Notes: generated from the sequence alone by a model not told the origin. Shown: positions 35,076 to 46,817, counted from the stretch's first letter. The stretch is DNA of 64,000 bases from Nocardioides sp. Soil797 (GCA_001429555.1 LMSR01000014.1:242766-306765), one strand, 5' to 3'. Made by a program: numbers and translations.

Positions 35076-36221
35076 ATGGAATTCCTGTCTGACTGGCTCC
35101 TCCTCATCATCGGCATCGCTGTCGTCGGCGTGCTCGCCGTCGCCGGCTTCGTCGCCGGCGGACGGAAGAAGAAGTCCCCGCCCTCCGGTGGCACCGATGT
35201 CGTCGCCCCGCCCCGCGAGGACACGGTCGCGGCGCCGCCCGAGGTCTCCACCGAGGAGCCGTCCGCTCCGGTCGAGCCGGCCACTCCCACGATCGAGAGG
35301 CCGGAAGGCACCGCCGGGCGCCTGGTTCGCCTGCGCCAACGGCTGTCCCGCTCCCAGAGCGGCCTCGGCAAGGGCCTGCTCGCCCTGCTCTCCCGCGACC
35401 GGCTCGACGAGGACACCTGGGAGGACATCGAGGACACCCTGCTGACCGCCGACATCGGTGTTGCGCCCACCCAGGAACTGGTCGAGAAGCTGCGCACCCG
35501 CCTGCGGGTCGAGGGCAATGAGGCCGGCACTCCGCGCGAGGTGCTTCGTGAGGAACTGATCAATCTCGTCGATCCCACCATGGACCGGTGCCTGGCCATC
35601 TCCGGCGCTGACGGAAAGCCCGGAGTGGTGCTCGTGGTCGGGGTCAACGGAGCCGGCAAGACCACCACCGTCGGCAAGATCTCCCGCATCCTGGTCGCCG
35701 ACGAGCGCAAGGTGGTACTGGGCGCGGCCGACACCTTCCGTGCCGCGGCGGTGGAGCAACTGGGCACCTGGGCCGAGCGCGTCGGCGTACCCGTCGTGAA
35801 GGGCCCGGAAGGCTCCGACCCGGCCAGCGTCGCCTTCGAGGCGGTCAAGCAGGGTGTGGACGACGACTACGACGTGGTGCTGGTCGACACCGCCGGCCGC
35901 CTGCAGAACAAGGCCGGGCTGATGGACGAGCTCGGCAAGGTCAAGCGGGTCATCGAGAAGCAGGCGCCCGTCACCGAGGTGCTGCTCGTGCTCGACGCCA
36001 CCACCGGCCAGAACGGAATGATCCAGGCCCGGGTCTTCTCCGAGATCGTCGACGTCACGGGCATCGTGCTGACCAAGCTCGACGGGTCGGCCAAGGGCGG
36101 CATCGTGGTCGCCGTCCAGCGCGAGCTCGGCGTCCCGGTCAAGCTGGTCGGCCTCGGCGAGGGCGCCGACGACCTGGCCCCCTTCGAACCAGAGGCGTTC
36201 GTCGACGCGCTGCTGGGCTGA
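35076..36221 (+). CDS. ftsY: Signal recognition particle receptor FtsY
   Basis: 381 residues from ATG 35076; TTG 35064 is an in-frame alternative. An N-terminal helix (about 7-28) anchors it, followed by a Pro/Glu-rich linker and the NG GTPase domain: VVGVNGAGKTTTVGK (about 187-201), VDTAGRLQNKAGLMDEL (about 270-286) and TKLDGSAKGG. Docks SRP-bound ribosomes at the membrane; its partner Ffh is encoded 5 kb downstream. No operon link to the insertion upstream is evident. Confidence 0.96.
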   Translation: MEFLSDWLLLIIGIAVVGVLAVAGFVAGGRKKKSPPSGGTDVVAPPREDTVAAPPEVSTEEPSAPVEPATPTIERPEGTAGRLVRLRQRLSRSQSGLGKGLLALLSRDRLDEDTWEDIEDTLLTADIGVAPTQELVEKLRTRLRVEGNEAGTPREVLREELINLVDPTMDRCLAISGADGKPGVVLVVGVNGAGKTTTVGKISRILVADERKVVLGAADTFRAAAVEQLGTWAERVGVPVVKGPEGSDPASVAFEAVKQGVDDDYDVVLVDTAGRLQNKAGLMDELGKVKRVIEKQAPVTEVLLVLDATTGQNGMIQARVFSEIVDVTGIVLTKLDGSAKGGIVVAVQRELGVPVKLVGLGEGADDLAPFEPEAFVDALLG

Positions 36222-36265
36222 GCACGCACTACCCAATTTCGGCGAGCGTCGGGTGCGAGCTGGCC

Positions 36266-36312
36266 GAAACACGGAAGTAACACAGGGGCGGAACTCGTTT
36301 CTTGGGTGCAAC
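36266..36312. promoter_or_regulatory. Candidate GlnR binding sites upstream of amtB
   Basis: GAAAC-N6-GTAAC lies at 36266-36281, and GTTTC-N6-GCAAC at 36297-36312, which on the other strand reads GTTGC-N6-GAAAC. The GlnR consensus of Streptomyces is roughly gTnAC-N6-GaAAC in repeated half-sites. Both sites sit 120-170 nt before the amtB start, in the 213-nt gap after ftsY. This matches nitrogen control of amtB-glnK. The second site has one mismatch in the gTnAC half. Confidence 0.5.
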
Positions 36313-36434
36313 AAACCAGCACGAAGACCGAAATCTCTCCGGGTGAAGGTTTCCTCAATCGAGCAGGACCCACGTCGACAACGTCGTCAGCGGGCCGGAT
36401 CCAGCTCTTCCGTGAAAGCACCCCTGGAGGTTCC

Positions 36435-38194
<1,760 letters not shown>

Positions 38195-38198
38195 TGAA

Positions 38199-38234
38199 CG
38201 GTCGGTCCCGTGCCGTGCGGCGCGGGACCGACCG
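38199..38234. terminator. 12-bp hairpin between convergent glnK and zinc-ribbon gene
   Basis: CGGTCGGTCCCG (38199-38210) pairs perfectly with CGGGACCGACCG (38223-38234). The loop is 12 nt. There is no U tract on either strand. It lies 5 nt after the glnK stop and 5 nt before the other gene's stop, so it probably ends both transcripts. Confidence 0.7.
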
Positions 38235-38239
38235 GCCAG

Positions 38240-38626
38240 TCAGGAACGGGTGTCGTTGATGCCGATGCGCACGCCGATCGCGATGACGCCGATGGAGGAC
38301 AGGATGCCGGCCAGCCAGAGGACCAGGATGCCTCCGCCCGCGGCGATGCCGTGGCCGTCTGCCCCGGCGACGATCAGCCAGCCGAAGAGGCCGAGCACGA
38401 TGCCGGGGACCAGGATGATCATCCCGGCCGGCATCATGGCCAGGCCGGGTGGCACCACGGGCATGGGGTCCTCGTCGGTACGCCTGGGGGAGGCAGGGGC
38501 GGTCGGGGTCGGCACATCCTCGACCTCGAGGACGTCAGCCCCCGCCAGTGATGCGCCGCATGCGGGGCAGGCCTTGAGGTCTTCTTGCGGCACCTGGTGG
38601 CCGTTGGCGCAGATCCGTACTTCCAT
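38240..38626 (-). CDS. Zinc-ribbon membrane protein, unknown function
   Basis: 128 residues from ATG 38626. The N-terminus is a four-Cys/His ribbon (CANGH then CPACG at about residues 6-22), then a Pro/Thr linker and two hydrophobic helices (about 57-80 and 93-115). Such ribbon-plus-helix proteins are frequent in Actinobacteria with unknown roles. Its start is only 24 nt from the divergent glnD start. Confidence 0.7.
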   Translation of the reverse strand: MEVRICANGHQVPQEDLKACPACGASLAGADVLEVEDVPTPTAPASPRRTDEDPMPVVPPGLAMMPAGMIILVPGIVLGLFGWLIVAGADGHGIAAGGGILVLWLAGILSSIGVIAIGVRIGINDTRS

Positions 38627-38650
38627 GCCGACATTCTTGCAGGCCACACC

Positions 38651-40939
38651 ATGACCGAAGCCGAACGTCGGGCCCGCACCGATTCCGCAGATGCCATGTG
38701 TCACGCGGCGTACGCCGGTCTCGACGGGCCGGACTCGGGAATCGCGTTGGTGGCCGTGGGTGGATACGGACGCCGTGAGCTGGCACCGCACTCGGACCTG
38801 GACGTGGTGCTGGTGCACGACGACGACGTCGATCCGGGCGCGTTGGCGCAGCAGGTCTGGTATCCGTTGTGGGACTCGGGAGTGAACCTCGACCACTCGG
38901 TGCGCTCGATGTCGGAGACCGTGCGTGCCGCCAGTGACGACCTGCGGGTGGCACTGGGGATGCAGGATGCGCGCTTCCTTGCCGGCGACAGCTCCCTTGC
39001 CCTGCGCCTGCGCACGACGATGCTGGCCCAGTGGCGCCGGGAGGCCCGGGACCGGTTGCCGGCGTTGCGTGCTCTAGTCACGCAACGCCACTCGTTGACG
39101 GGGGAGTTGGCGCACGCGTCGGTCCCGGACCTGAAGGAGTCCCAGGGTGGCCTGCGTGACGCGACCGTGGTCAAGGCACTGGTGGCGACCTGGTTGATCG
39201 ATGCCCCCCACGTCGAGTTGGAACGCTGTCGACAGACCTTGCTGGACGTCCGTGACGTGGTGCACGGGATCGTCGGCCGCGGCAACGACCGCCTGTCTCC
39301 CGAGGTCTGGGCCGAGCTCCCGTTCCGGCTGCCGACGCACCTGTCCGGATTCGACGAGGCCACTGAGGGCGGCGAGGCGGTGCTCGCCGCCCAGGTGCTG
39401 GTGCGCGAGGTGGGCCGCCGGATCTCGCACATCTCCGGGTTGGCCTGGCGCCGTGTCGACGACGTGCTGGCTCGCCCCGTCGCCGTGGGCGCCCGCCGGC
39501 CCGACCTGCAACGCATCGCCCCGGGGATCGCCATCTCCAAGGGAGAGGTGGTCCTGGACCGGGGTGCCCGGCCCGCCACGGATCCGCTCCTGCTGTTGCG
39601 GGCGGCGGCCGAGGCGGCCGAGCGTGACATCGTCCTGGCCCCACCGACGGCTGCCCGGCTGGTGCGTGAGTCTCCACCGTTGCCCGACCCTTGGCCCGAC
39701 GGGGCCCGCCAGCTCCTGGTCCGACTGCTGGCCTCCGGGCGTGGGCTGCTCGGCGTGTGGGAGACGCTCGAGCAGACCGGTGGGCTCAAGCACGTGCTGC
39801 CCGAGTGGGAGCAGATCCGGTCCCTGCCGCACGCATCGGCGATCCACCGGTTCACCGTCGACCGACACGTGGTCGAGACCTGCGTGGAGGCAGGGACGCT
39901 GATCCGTGACGTGGCGCGCCCCGACGTACTGCTCGTGGCGTCGTTGTTGCACGACATCGGCAAGGGCCAGGCCGGCGACCACTCGACGGCGGGGGAGTCG
40001 ATCGCCCGCGAGGTGGCGCGCCGGATGGGCTTCGGCCCCGATGAAGCAGAGCTGGTGGCCACCCTCGTGCGGTGGCACCTGCTGCTCTCCGGAACCGCGA
40101 CCACCCGAGACCCCGACGACCCGGCGACCGTCGATCTGGTGGTGTCACGGATCGGTACCGCGGAGGCCCTCGCGTTGTTGTTGGCCCTGACCGAGGCCGA
40201 TGCCCGAGCCACGTCGCCGAAGGCGTGGTCGAGCTGGCGGGCCGGGCTGGTCCGACAACTGGCCGGGCGATGTCGAGCGGCCCTGGCCGAGACCAGCGGC
40301 ACGCGTCCCCGGGTTCACGAGACCGAGGTGCCGATCCCCGTGGAGGTGGTGGCCGACCCGTCGGCAGTGGCGGTCTCGGTGGCGCACGCGGGGGACGGCT
40401 CCCGGGTCACCGTGGTCTCCGGTGACCGCATCGGCCTGCTGGCCGACGCCTCGGCAATGCTTGCCCTGCAACGTACGTCGGTGCTCGCGGCGCGGGCCTG
40501 GACCCAGGAGTCGTACGGCGTCTCCGAGTGGCAGGTCGCGGACACGGACCTGGATGCTGCCGTGCTTCGTCAGCGGATCAACGCAATTGCCGAGGGGCGT
40601 GTCGACGTTGCTGCCCGACTGTCACGCGGTGGCCGGAACGGGACTGCGGGACGCTTGGCACCGAGCGTGCAGGTGCGCCCCGAGGCCAGCGATCGCGCCA
40701 CCGTGCTCGAGGTACGCGCCGACGACCGTCCGGGCGTCGTCCACCTGGTCTGTGCAGCACTGGCCGAGCTGGGCGTCTCTGTGCGCTCGGCCCACGTGGA
40801 CACGTTGGGCCCCCAGGCGATCGACGTGTTCTACCTGCAGGAGGTGGCTGCGGGTGCGCTCGGTGACGAACGTGCTGCCTCGGCCGCCCACGCCGTACGT
40901 GCTGCACTGGCTCCGGAGCCCGGGTCCACCGATCGGTGA
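38651..40939 (+). CDS. glnD: PII nucleotidyltransferase/deadenylylase GlnD
   Basis: 762 residues. Modifies and demodifies the GlnK T-loop Tyr. The nucleotidyltransferase motif is GGYGRRELAPHSDLDVV (about 37-53); an HD domain with LLHDIGKG lies at about 433-440; two ACT domains occupy the C-terminal 170 residues, with the first around VVSGDRIGLLADASAML and the second around LEVRADDRPGVVHLV. ATG 38651 gives MTEAERRART. The promoter must lie inside the divergent ribbon gene or be absent. Confidence 0.94.
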   Translation: MTEAERRARTDSADAMCHAAYAGLDGPDSGIALVAVGGYGRRELAPHSDLDVVLVHDDDVDPGALAQQVWYPLWDSGVNLDHSVRSMSETVRAASDDLRVALGMQDARFLAGDSSLALRLRTTMLAQWRREARDRLPALRALVTQRHSLTGELAHASVPDLKESQGGLRDATVVKALVATWLIDAPHVELERCRQTLLDVRDVVHGIVGRGNDRLSPEVWAELPFRLPTHLSGFDEATEGGEAVLAAQVLVREVGRRISHISGLAWRRVDDVLARPVAVGARRPDLQRIAPGIAISKGEVVLDRGARPATDPLLLLRAAAEAAERDIVLAPPTAARLVRESPPLPDPWPDGARQLLVRLLASGRGLLGVWETLEQTGGLKHVLPEWEQIRSLPHASAIHRFTVDRHVVETCVEAGTLIRDVARPDVLLVASLLHDIGKGQAGDHSTAGESIAREVARRMGFGPDEAELVATLVRWHLLLSGTATTRDPDDPATVDLVVSRIGTAEALALLLALTEADARATSPKAWSSWRAGLVRQLAGRCRAALAETSGTRPRVHETEVPIPVEVVADPSAVAVSVAHAGDGSRVTVVSGDRIGLLADASAMLALQRTSVLAARAWTQESYGVSEWQVADTDLDAAVLRQRINAIAEGRVDVAARLSRGGRNGTAGRLAPSVQVRPEASDRATVLEVRADDRPGVVHLVCAALAELGVSVRSAHVDTLGPQAIDVFYLQEVAAGALGDERAASAAHAVRAALAPEPGSTDR

Positions 40940-41028
40940 ACCGAGGGCTGTCCTTTTCGGCGTGCCCGGCGCAGGCGGTTACTCTTGACCACTGATCCAT
41001 GCCTGCCGCTACCCAGGGGATGCCCGAC

Positions 41029-42582
<1,554 letters not shown>

Positions 42583-42595
42583 CAGTGACCGCAGC

Positions 42596-42963
42596 ATGAA
42601 TGTGTTGGTGGTCGACGCGGCCAACGTCGTCGGCTCCCGGCCCGACGGCTGGTGGAACGACCGGGCAGGTGCTGCTCGTCGGCTGCACGACCAGTTGATG
42701 GTCGCCGACACGGCGTACGACGAGATCGTGCTGGTGCTCGAGGGCAAGGCCAAGGGCGGCGTACGAGCCGGACGGGACGCCCACGTGCGCACGGTCCACG
42801 CGAAGGGCGCCGGCGACGACCGCATCGTCTGCGAGAGACCCGCGATGCGATCGCAGCCGGTCACCGGGTCACGGTGATCACCGCGGACCGGATGCTGCAG
42901 GGGCTGGTGCAGGGTGCCGGAGCGATGGCGATGTCGCCGTCGTGGCTGCTCGACCAGCTGTGA
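42596..42963 (+). pseudogene. NYN/PIN-like RNase-type gene broken by a 2-nt insertion
   Basis: The frame from ATG 42596 begins MNVLVVDAANVVGSRPDGWW with acidic residues typical of NYN domains, and runs to DDRIVCE. At 42833-42838 (GAGAGA) an extra AG shifts the frame; the continuation in the next frame reads TRDAIAAGHRVTVITADR and ends SPSWLLDQL at 42963. Removing two bases restores one 121-residue protein. As read, translation would end after 93 residues with a nonsense tail. It may be a true mutation or an assembly error. It starts 13 nt after ffh. Confidence 0.75.
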
Positions 42964-43005
42964 GCCCTCAGCCACCGCGCACACGAACGGCGAGCGACCA
43001 CACGA

Positions 43006-43062
43006 ACATGCACAACGACTGAAAACGACGCGAAATCAGCCGATCCGACGCGTTGTGCATGT
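43006..43062. promoter_or_regulatory. Perfect 12-bp inverted repeat before the amidohydrolase gene
   Basis: ACATGCACAACG at 43006-43017 is matched by CGTTGTGCATGT at 43051-43062, with 33 nt between. It ends 30 nt before the amidohydrolase start, within the 129-nt gap, so it is placed like an operator over the promoter. It could also be a terminator for the gene upstream, but no U tract follows. Confidence 0.5.
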
Positions 43063-43092
43063 CGGGGTGGCCGGCACGCTACGGTCGAAGCC

Positions 43093-44181
43093 ATGACAGC
43101 GTTGAATGGTCCTGCGTTGAGGTTCTCCGGACCCGTGCTGCCCGACGGCGAGACGCGTGAACTGTACGTCGTCGACGGCGTCGTCACCCATGAGAAGCAG
43201 CCCGGCGCCGAGACTGCGGCAACCGGATGGATCGTGCCGGGCCTGGTCGATGCGCACTGCCACCTCGGGCTCGACGACCACGGCGGGGTGAGTGACGAGG
43301 AGACCGAACAGCAGGCGATCGACGACCGCGACACAGGTGCGCTGCTGATCCGTGACTGTGGTTCACCGGTCGACACGTCGTGGATCCACGACCGCGACGA
43401 CCTCCCGCGACTGATCCGTGCTGGCCGCCACGTGGCCCGCACCCGGCGCTACATCCGCAACTACGCGGAGGAGGTCGAGCCGGAGGGCCTGGCCGCCGAG
43501 GTGGCCACCCAGGCCCAGCGTGGCGACGGCTGGGTGAAGCTGGTCGGTGACTGGATCTCGCGCGACGACGGTGACCTGATGCCGAGCTTCTCGCCCGAGG
43601 AGTTCGCCGAGGCCATCCGCGTCGCACACGAGCACGGCGCCAAGGTGACCGCGCACTGTTTCGGCAACGCCGTCCTCCCTGGCCTGATCGGAGCCGGCAT
43701 CGACTGCATCGAGCACGGCACCGGTCTCACGGTCGACCTGATCGAGCAGATGGTCGCCCGCGGCACCGCGCTCGTGCCGACGGTGATGCAGCTCGACAAG
43801 TTCCCCGAGCATGCCGAGGCGGGTCGCGCCAAGTTCCCGGCGTACGCCGCGACGATGGACGACCTCTATGCGCGACGCCGCGAGACCCTGATGACCGCCC
43901 ACGAGGCCGGCGTGCCGATGTATGCCGGCACCGACGGCGGGGGAGTGAGCCGACACGGCAACCTGCCCGGCGAGGTGGTGGCCATGCACGAGCTCGGCTT
44001 CAGCAAGGAGGCCGCATTGGGTGCTGCGTCATGGCAGGCCCGCGAATGGCTCGGTTGGAACAGTGGCCTCACCGAGGGCACCCCGGCCGACTTCGTGGTC
44101 TATCCGAGCAACCCGCTCGACGACCTCTCGGTGCTGCGTACGCCGAGTGCCGTCGTGCTGCGCGGCAAGATCGTCGCCTGA
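43093..44181 (+). CDS. Metal-dependent amidohydrolase family protein
   Basis: 362 residues. A composite urease-type fold: a small beta domain at both ends and a TIM barrel between. Metal ligands visible: HCHLG (about 52-56), HCF at about 191, EHG at about 213 and GTDGGG (about 278-283). The chemistry is hydrolysis of an amide or ester; the substrate is unknown. A similar gene sits after ffh in M. tuberculosis (Rv2915c), so it belongs to the conserved block. Confidence 0.85.
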   Translation: MTALNGPALRFSGPVLPDGETRELYVVDGVVTHEKQPGAETAATGWIVPGLVDAHCHLGLDDHGGVSDEETEQQAIDDRDTGALLIRDCGSPVDTSWIHDRDDLPRLIRAGRHVARTRRYIRNYAEEVEPEGLAAEVATQAQRGDGWVKLVGDWISRDDGDLMPSFSPEEFAEAIRVAHEHGAKVTAHCFGNAVLPGLIGAGIDCIEHGTGLTVDLIEQMVARGTALVPTVMQLDKFPEHAEAGRAKFPAYAATMDDLYARRRETLMTAHEAGVPMYAGTDGGGVSRHGNLPGEVVAMHELGFSKEAALGAASWQAREWLGWNSGLTEGTPADFVVYPSNPLDDLSVLRTPSAVVLRGKIVA

Positions 44182-44217
44182 CCGACTCGTGTGGTCCGAA
44201 CGCCTAGGCTGGAGGAC

Positions 44218-44700
44218 ATGCCCACACTCCACGACTTCACCGCCACCACGCTCTCCGGCGAGGCGCAGCCGCTCGACGCCTATCGCGGACAGGTGGCGTT
44301 GGTGGTCAACACCGCCTCCAAGTGTGGCTTCACGCCGCAGTTCGAGGGTCTCGAGAAGCTCCACGAGCAGTACGCCGACCAGGGGCTCGCCGTTCTCGGC
44401 TTCCCCTGCAACCAGTTCGCCAGTCAGGATCCGGGCACCTCGGAAGAGATCGGGGAGTTCTGCCAGCGCAACTACGGCGTCTCGTTCCCGATGTTCGAGA
44501 AGGTCGACGTCAACGGCGCCGACGCCCACCCGCTCTACCAGTGGCTGCGTGGCGAGAAGAGCGGTCTGCTCGGCAGCCGCATCAAGTGGAACTTCACCAA
44601 GTTCCTGATCGGTCGTGACGGCCAGGTGATCGAGCGGTATGCGCCCGCCACCAAGCCCGAGAAGATCGCCGGCGACATCGAGAAGGCGCTCGCGGGCTGA
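44218..44700 (+). CDS. Glutathione peroxidase family (thiol peroxidase)
   Basis: 160 residues from ATG 44218, with GGAGG two bases upstream. Catalytic triad: Cys37 in [11 protein letters not shown], Gln in FPCNQF, and Trp in KWNFTKFL. It uses cysteine rather than selenocysteine. Actinobacteria lack glutathione, so the electron donor is probably thioredoxin or mycothiol. Followed by a simple repeat and a hairpin. Confidence 0.93.
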   Translation: MPTLHDFTATTLSGEAQPLDAYRGQVALVVNTASKCGFTPQFEGLEKLHEQYADQGLAVLGFPCNQFASQDPGTSEEIGEFCQRNYGVSFPMFEKVDVNGADAHPLYQWLRGEKSGLLGSRIKWNFTKFLIGRDGQVIERYAPATKPEKIAGDIEKALAG

Positions 44701-44760
44701 TTGACTGGCGGGCTGACTGACTGACTGGTGGCTCGGGCTGACTGGCTGGTGGGCTGGCTC
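44701..44760. repeat. Degenerate GACTG/GCTGG simple repeat after the peroxidase gene
   Basis: About 60 nt built from CTGACTG, GACTGGCTGG and GGGCTGGCTC units (for example CTGACTGACTGACTGG). The bases are mainly G, C and T on the plus strand. It fills the space right after the stop codon and shows no coding pattern. Confidence 0.7.
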
Positions 44761-44768
44761 GCACCTCG

Positions 44769-44821
44769 AGACCAACGAATTGGTTGAGTTCCCGGCCCAG
44801 AACCAACCGATCTGTTGGTCT
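44769..44821. terminator. Interrupted hairpin between convergent genes
   Basis: AGACCAAC (44769-44776) pairs with GTTGGTCT (44814-44821), and TTGGTT (44780-44785) with AACCAA (44801-44806), with small bulges between and a 15-nt loop. It lies between the peroxidase gene and the convergent VanW gene and could terminate both. Confidence 0.5.
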
Positions 44822-44848
44822 GGGCGAGCCTCAGACGCCAGGCACGGT

Positions 44849-45736
44849 TCAAGCGACGATGTCGACCACTGACGCCCCGTCGGCTGGTTCGTACTTCACC
44901 AGAGCGCAGTTCTTCTTCAGCAGCTCCTCGCCGACCACGTTGCCGGTGTGGCGGGAGATGACGGTGCGCCAGATCTCGTTCTTGCGATAGATCGAGCCGC
45001 CATGACGCAGGAACACCTCGTCGCGGGCCTCCACCTTGTAGGAGGTCTCGGGCAGCTCGTCGGCCAGCAGCTCGCCGCGCAGGTGGCGTTCGTCGACGAA
45101 TGTCTTGAGCTGGAAGGTGTGCTCGGTTTCGTTGCGCACCACCAGGTCGACGTAGTTGTAGACGATCGAGCAGCCCACGCCCCACGGCAGCACCCGCCCC
45201 TTGTCGGGGAACGGGTCGAAGCTGTGCTCCGAGCGCTCGACCACGGTCAACGGCGAGTGCAGGAACATCCAGTGCAGCAGGTTGGCCAGCTGGCAGATGC
45301 CGCCACCGACACCGGGCCGGGCAGCTCCGTTCGAGAGCCGCATGCCCTCGACGTACCCCTTGCGGCGGGTGCAGTTGCCGACGGCCTTGTTGAAGGAGAA
45401 CGACTCACCCGGGCGGATCACGATGCCGTCGACGCGAGCGGCGGCGAGGCGCAGGTTCACCACCTTGTTGCGCTGGAGGACCATCTCGTCCTCGGAGAGC
45501 TCGCGCATCAACAGTGACGCGTGCTTCTTCACGCGCACCGGCAACGGCGTCGTACGTCGCTGGGTCGCCCAGGCGGTGCCGGAGCGCAACCACTGGACTC
45601 GCCGCCGGACCCGGTGGACGCGCACCGCGAGCGGGTAGAGCGCCGGGAGGCGCTGGGTGAGGCGGGGCATCGCGATCACTTGGGCAGGGATCTCGAAACC
45701 GCGCTCGGCCGCGTCGGCCAGGGTCATTGTCGTCAT
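44849..45736 (-). CDS. VanW-family protein
   Basis: 295 residues from ATG 45736. The VanW domain covers about 90-230: RPGESFSFNKAVGNCTRRKG, then GVGGGICQLANLLHWMFLHS, typical of the family. VanW accompanies some vancomycin resistance operons but its role is unknown, and most family members, as here, stand outside such operons. No signal peptide is evident. The gene is divergent from rpsP, with a pair of GGTGCACC palindromes 68-99 nt upstream of its start. Confidence 0.85.
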   Translation of the reverse strand: MTTMTLADAAERGFEIPAQVIAMPRLTQRLPALYPLAVRVHRVRRRVQWLRSGTAWATQRRTTPLPVRVKKHASLLMRELSEDEMVLQRNKVVNLRLAAARVDGIVIRPGESFSFNKAVGNCTRRKGYVEGMRLSNGAARPGVGGGICQLANLLHWMFLHSPLTVVERSEHSFDPFPDKGRVLPWGVGCSIVYNYVDLVVRNETEHTFQLKTFVDERHLRGELLADELPETSYKVEARDEVFLRHGGSIYRKNEIWRTVISRHTGNVVGEELLKKNCALVKYEPADGASVVDIVA

Positions 45737-45803
45737 GGTGTCCACGTATCGTGTGACGCCCCGAGTGGCCATTCGGTTGCGGCAATTCTCGAGGCGCCCC
45801 CAT

Positions 45804-45835
45804 GGTGCACCTCGGAGGGGCCTGAACGGTGCACC
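45804..45835. promoter_or_regulatory. Two GGTGCACC palindromes 24 nt apart
   Basis: GGTGCACC is present at 45804-45811 and 45828-45835. The 24-nt spacing puts the copies a little over two helical turns apart, on nearly the same face of the DNA. They lie between the divergent VanW and rpsP genes, nearer VanW. An 8-bp palindrome occurring twice at this spacing is unlikely by chance and suggests an operator pair. Confidence 0.45.
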
Positions 45836-45999
45836 AGATTTCGTTCCGACGGGTGTTGTCTGGCAGAATCTCCCGCTGAGTCCTGCACTGATGGCCCCTC
45901 TCATCCGGAGGCGCAGGATCCGCCGAATTCGCCCGACCTGGTCCCCACCCGGTTGAGGGCTGTTCACCCACACACAATTTCCGAGGAGACACCCACAAC

Positions 46000-46509
46000 G
46001 TGTCCGTCAAGATCCGTTTGAAGCGCATGGGCAAGATCCGCGTGCCGCAATACCGCATCGTCGTCGTCGACTCCCGCAAGAAGCGCGATGGCAAGGTCAT
46101 CGAGGAGATCGGTGCCTACCGCCCGAAGGAGGAGCCCTCCTTCATCCAGGTGACCTCCGACCGGGCGCAGTACTGGCTCGGCGTCGGCGCGCAGCCGTCC
46201 GAGGCTGTCGCCGCGATCCTCAAGATTACCGGCGACTGGCAGAAGTTCAAGGGCGAGCCCGGCGCCGAAGGCACCCTCAAGGTGGCCGAGCCGAAGCGCG
46301 ACAAGCTCGAGATCTTCAACGAGGCCCTCAAGGAAGCCGGCAGCGACGCCAAGGGCGACGCGGTGACCAAGAAGGCCGACAAGAAGGCCGACAAGGCCGA
46401 GAAGGTCGACGAGCCCAAGGCTGAGGAAGCTCCCGCCGAGGTCCCCGCATCGGAGACCCCTGAGGTTGCTGCCGACGAGGCCGAGGCTACCGAGACCACC
46501 GAGGCCTGA
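46000..46509 (+). CDS. rpsP: 30S ribosomal protein S16
   Basis: 169 residues from GTG 46000 with GAGGAG about 11 nt upstream. The S16 fold is residues 1-85 ([20 protein letters not shown]). The rest is an acidic Glu/Ala/Lys-rich extension, a feature of actinobacterial S16 rather than of the E. coli protein (82 residues). khpA follows 4 nt after the stop. First gene of the rpsP-khpA-rimM-trmD-rplS group. Confidence 0.97.
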   Translation: MSVKIRLKRMGKIRVPQYRIVVVDSRKKRDGKVIEEIGAYRPKEEPSFIQVTSDRAQYWLGVGAQPSEAVAAILKITGDWQKFKGEPGAEGTLKVAEPKRDKLEIFNEALKEAGSDAKGDAVTKKADKKADKAEKVDEPKAEEAPAEVPASETPEVAADEAEATETTEA

Positions 46510-46513
46510 GGCC

Positions 46514-46756
46514 ATGCTGGCCGATGCTCTCGAGCACCTCGTGCGCGGTGTCGTCGACAATCCCGACGACGTGACGGTTCGCGACAAGCAGCTGCGTCAC
46601 GGCTCAGTCCTCGAGGTGCGCGTGCACCCCGATGACCTGGGCAAGGTGATCGGCCGCGGTGGTCGCACGGCGTCCGCGTTCCGCACCGTTGTCTCGGCCC
46701 TTGCCGGCCGTGGTGGGGCCCGCGTCGACTTCGTCGACGTCGACCGTCGCCGCTGA
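46514..46756 (+). CDS. khpA: KH-domain RNA-binding protein KhpA
   Basis: 80 residues from ATG 46514, just after the rpsP stop, with GAGG upstream. A single KH domain with the RNA-binding loop GKVIGRGGRTASAFR. KhpA binds RNA, often with KhpB, and its gene between rpsP and rimM is conserved across Gram-positive bacteria. Confidence 0.95.
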   Translation: MLADALEHLVRGVVDNPDDVTVRDKQLRHGSVLEVRVHPDDLGKVIGRGGRTASAFRTVVSALAGRGGARVDFVDVDRRR

Positions 46757-46775
46757 GCAACACGCCGCACTCAAG

Positions 46776-46817
46776 CGCGCGTTCCACTGTCACCTGGTGA
46801 CAGCGGAACGCGCGTTT
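46776..46817 (+). terminator. Long GC-rich hairpin between khpA and rimM
   Basis: CGCGCGTTCC (46776-46785) pairs with GGAACGCGCG (46805-46814), and inside it CTGTCAC (46787-46793) pairs with GTGACAG (46797-46803) with one mismatch between and a 3-nt loop. TTTG follows. The stem is about 18 bp, strong enough to end the rpsP-khpA transcript, so rimM-trmD probably have their own promoter. Confidence 0.7.

Noticed and set aside
44849..45736. Vancomycin resistance locus around the VanW gene
   Set aside because: No vanH, vanA/B, vanX or vanRS gene is in the window; most VanW proteins are not in resistance operons, and ddl at 9.7 kb is the ordinary housekeeping enzyme.
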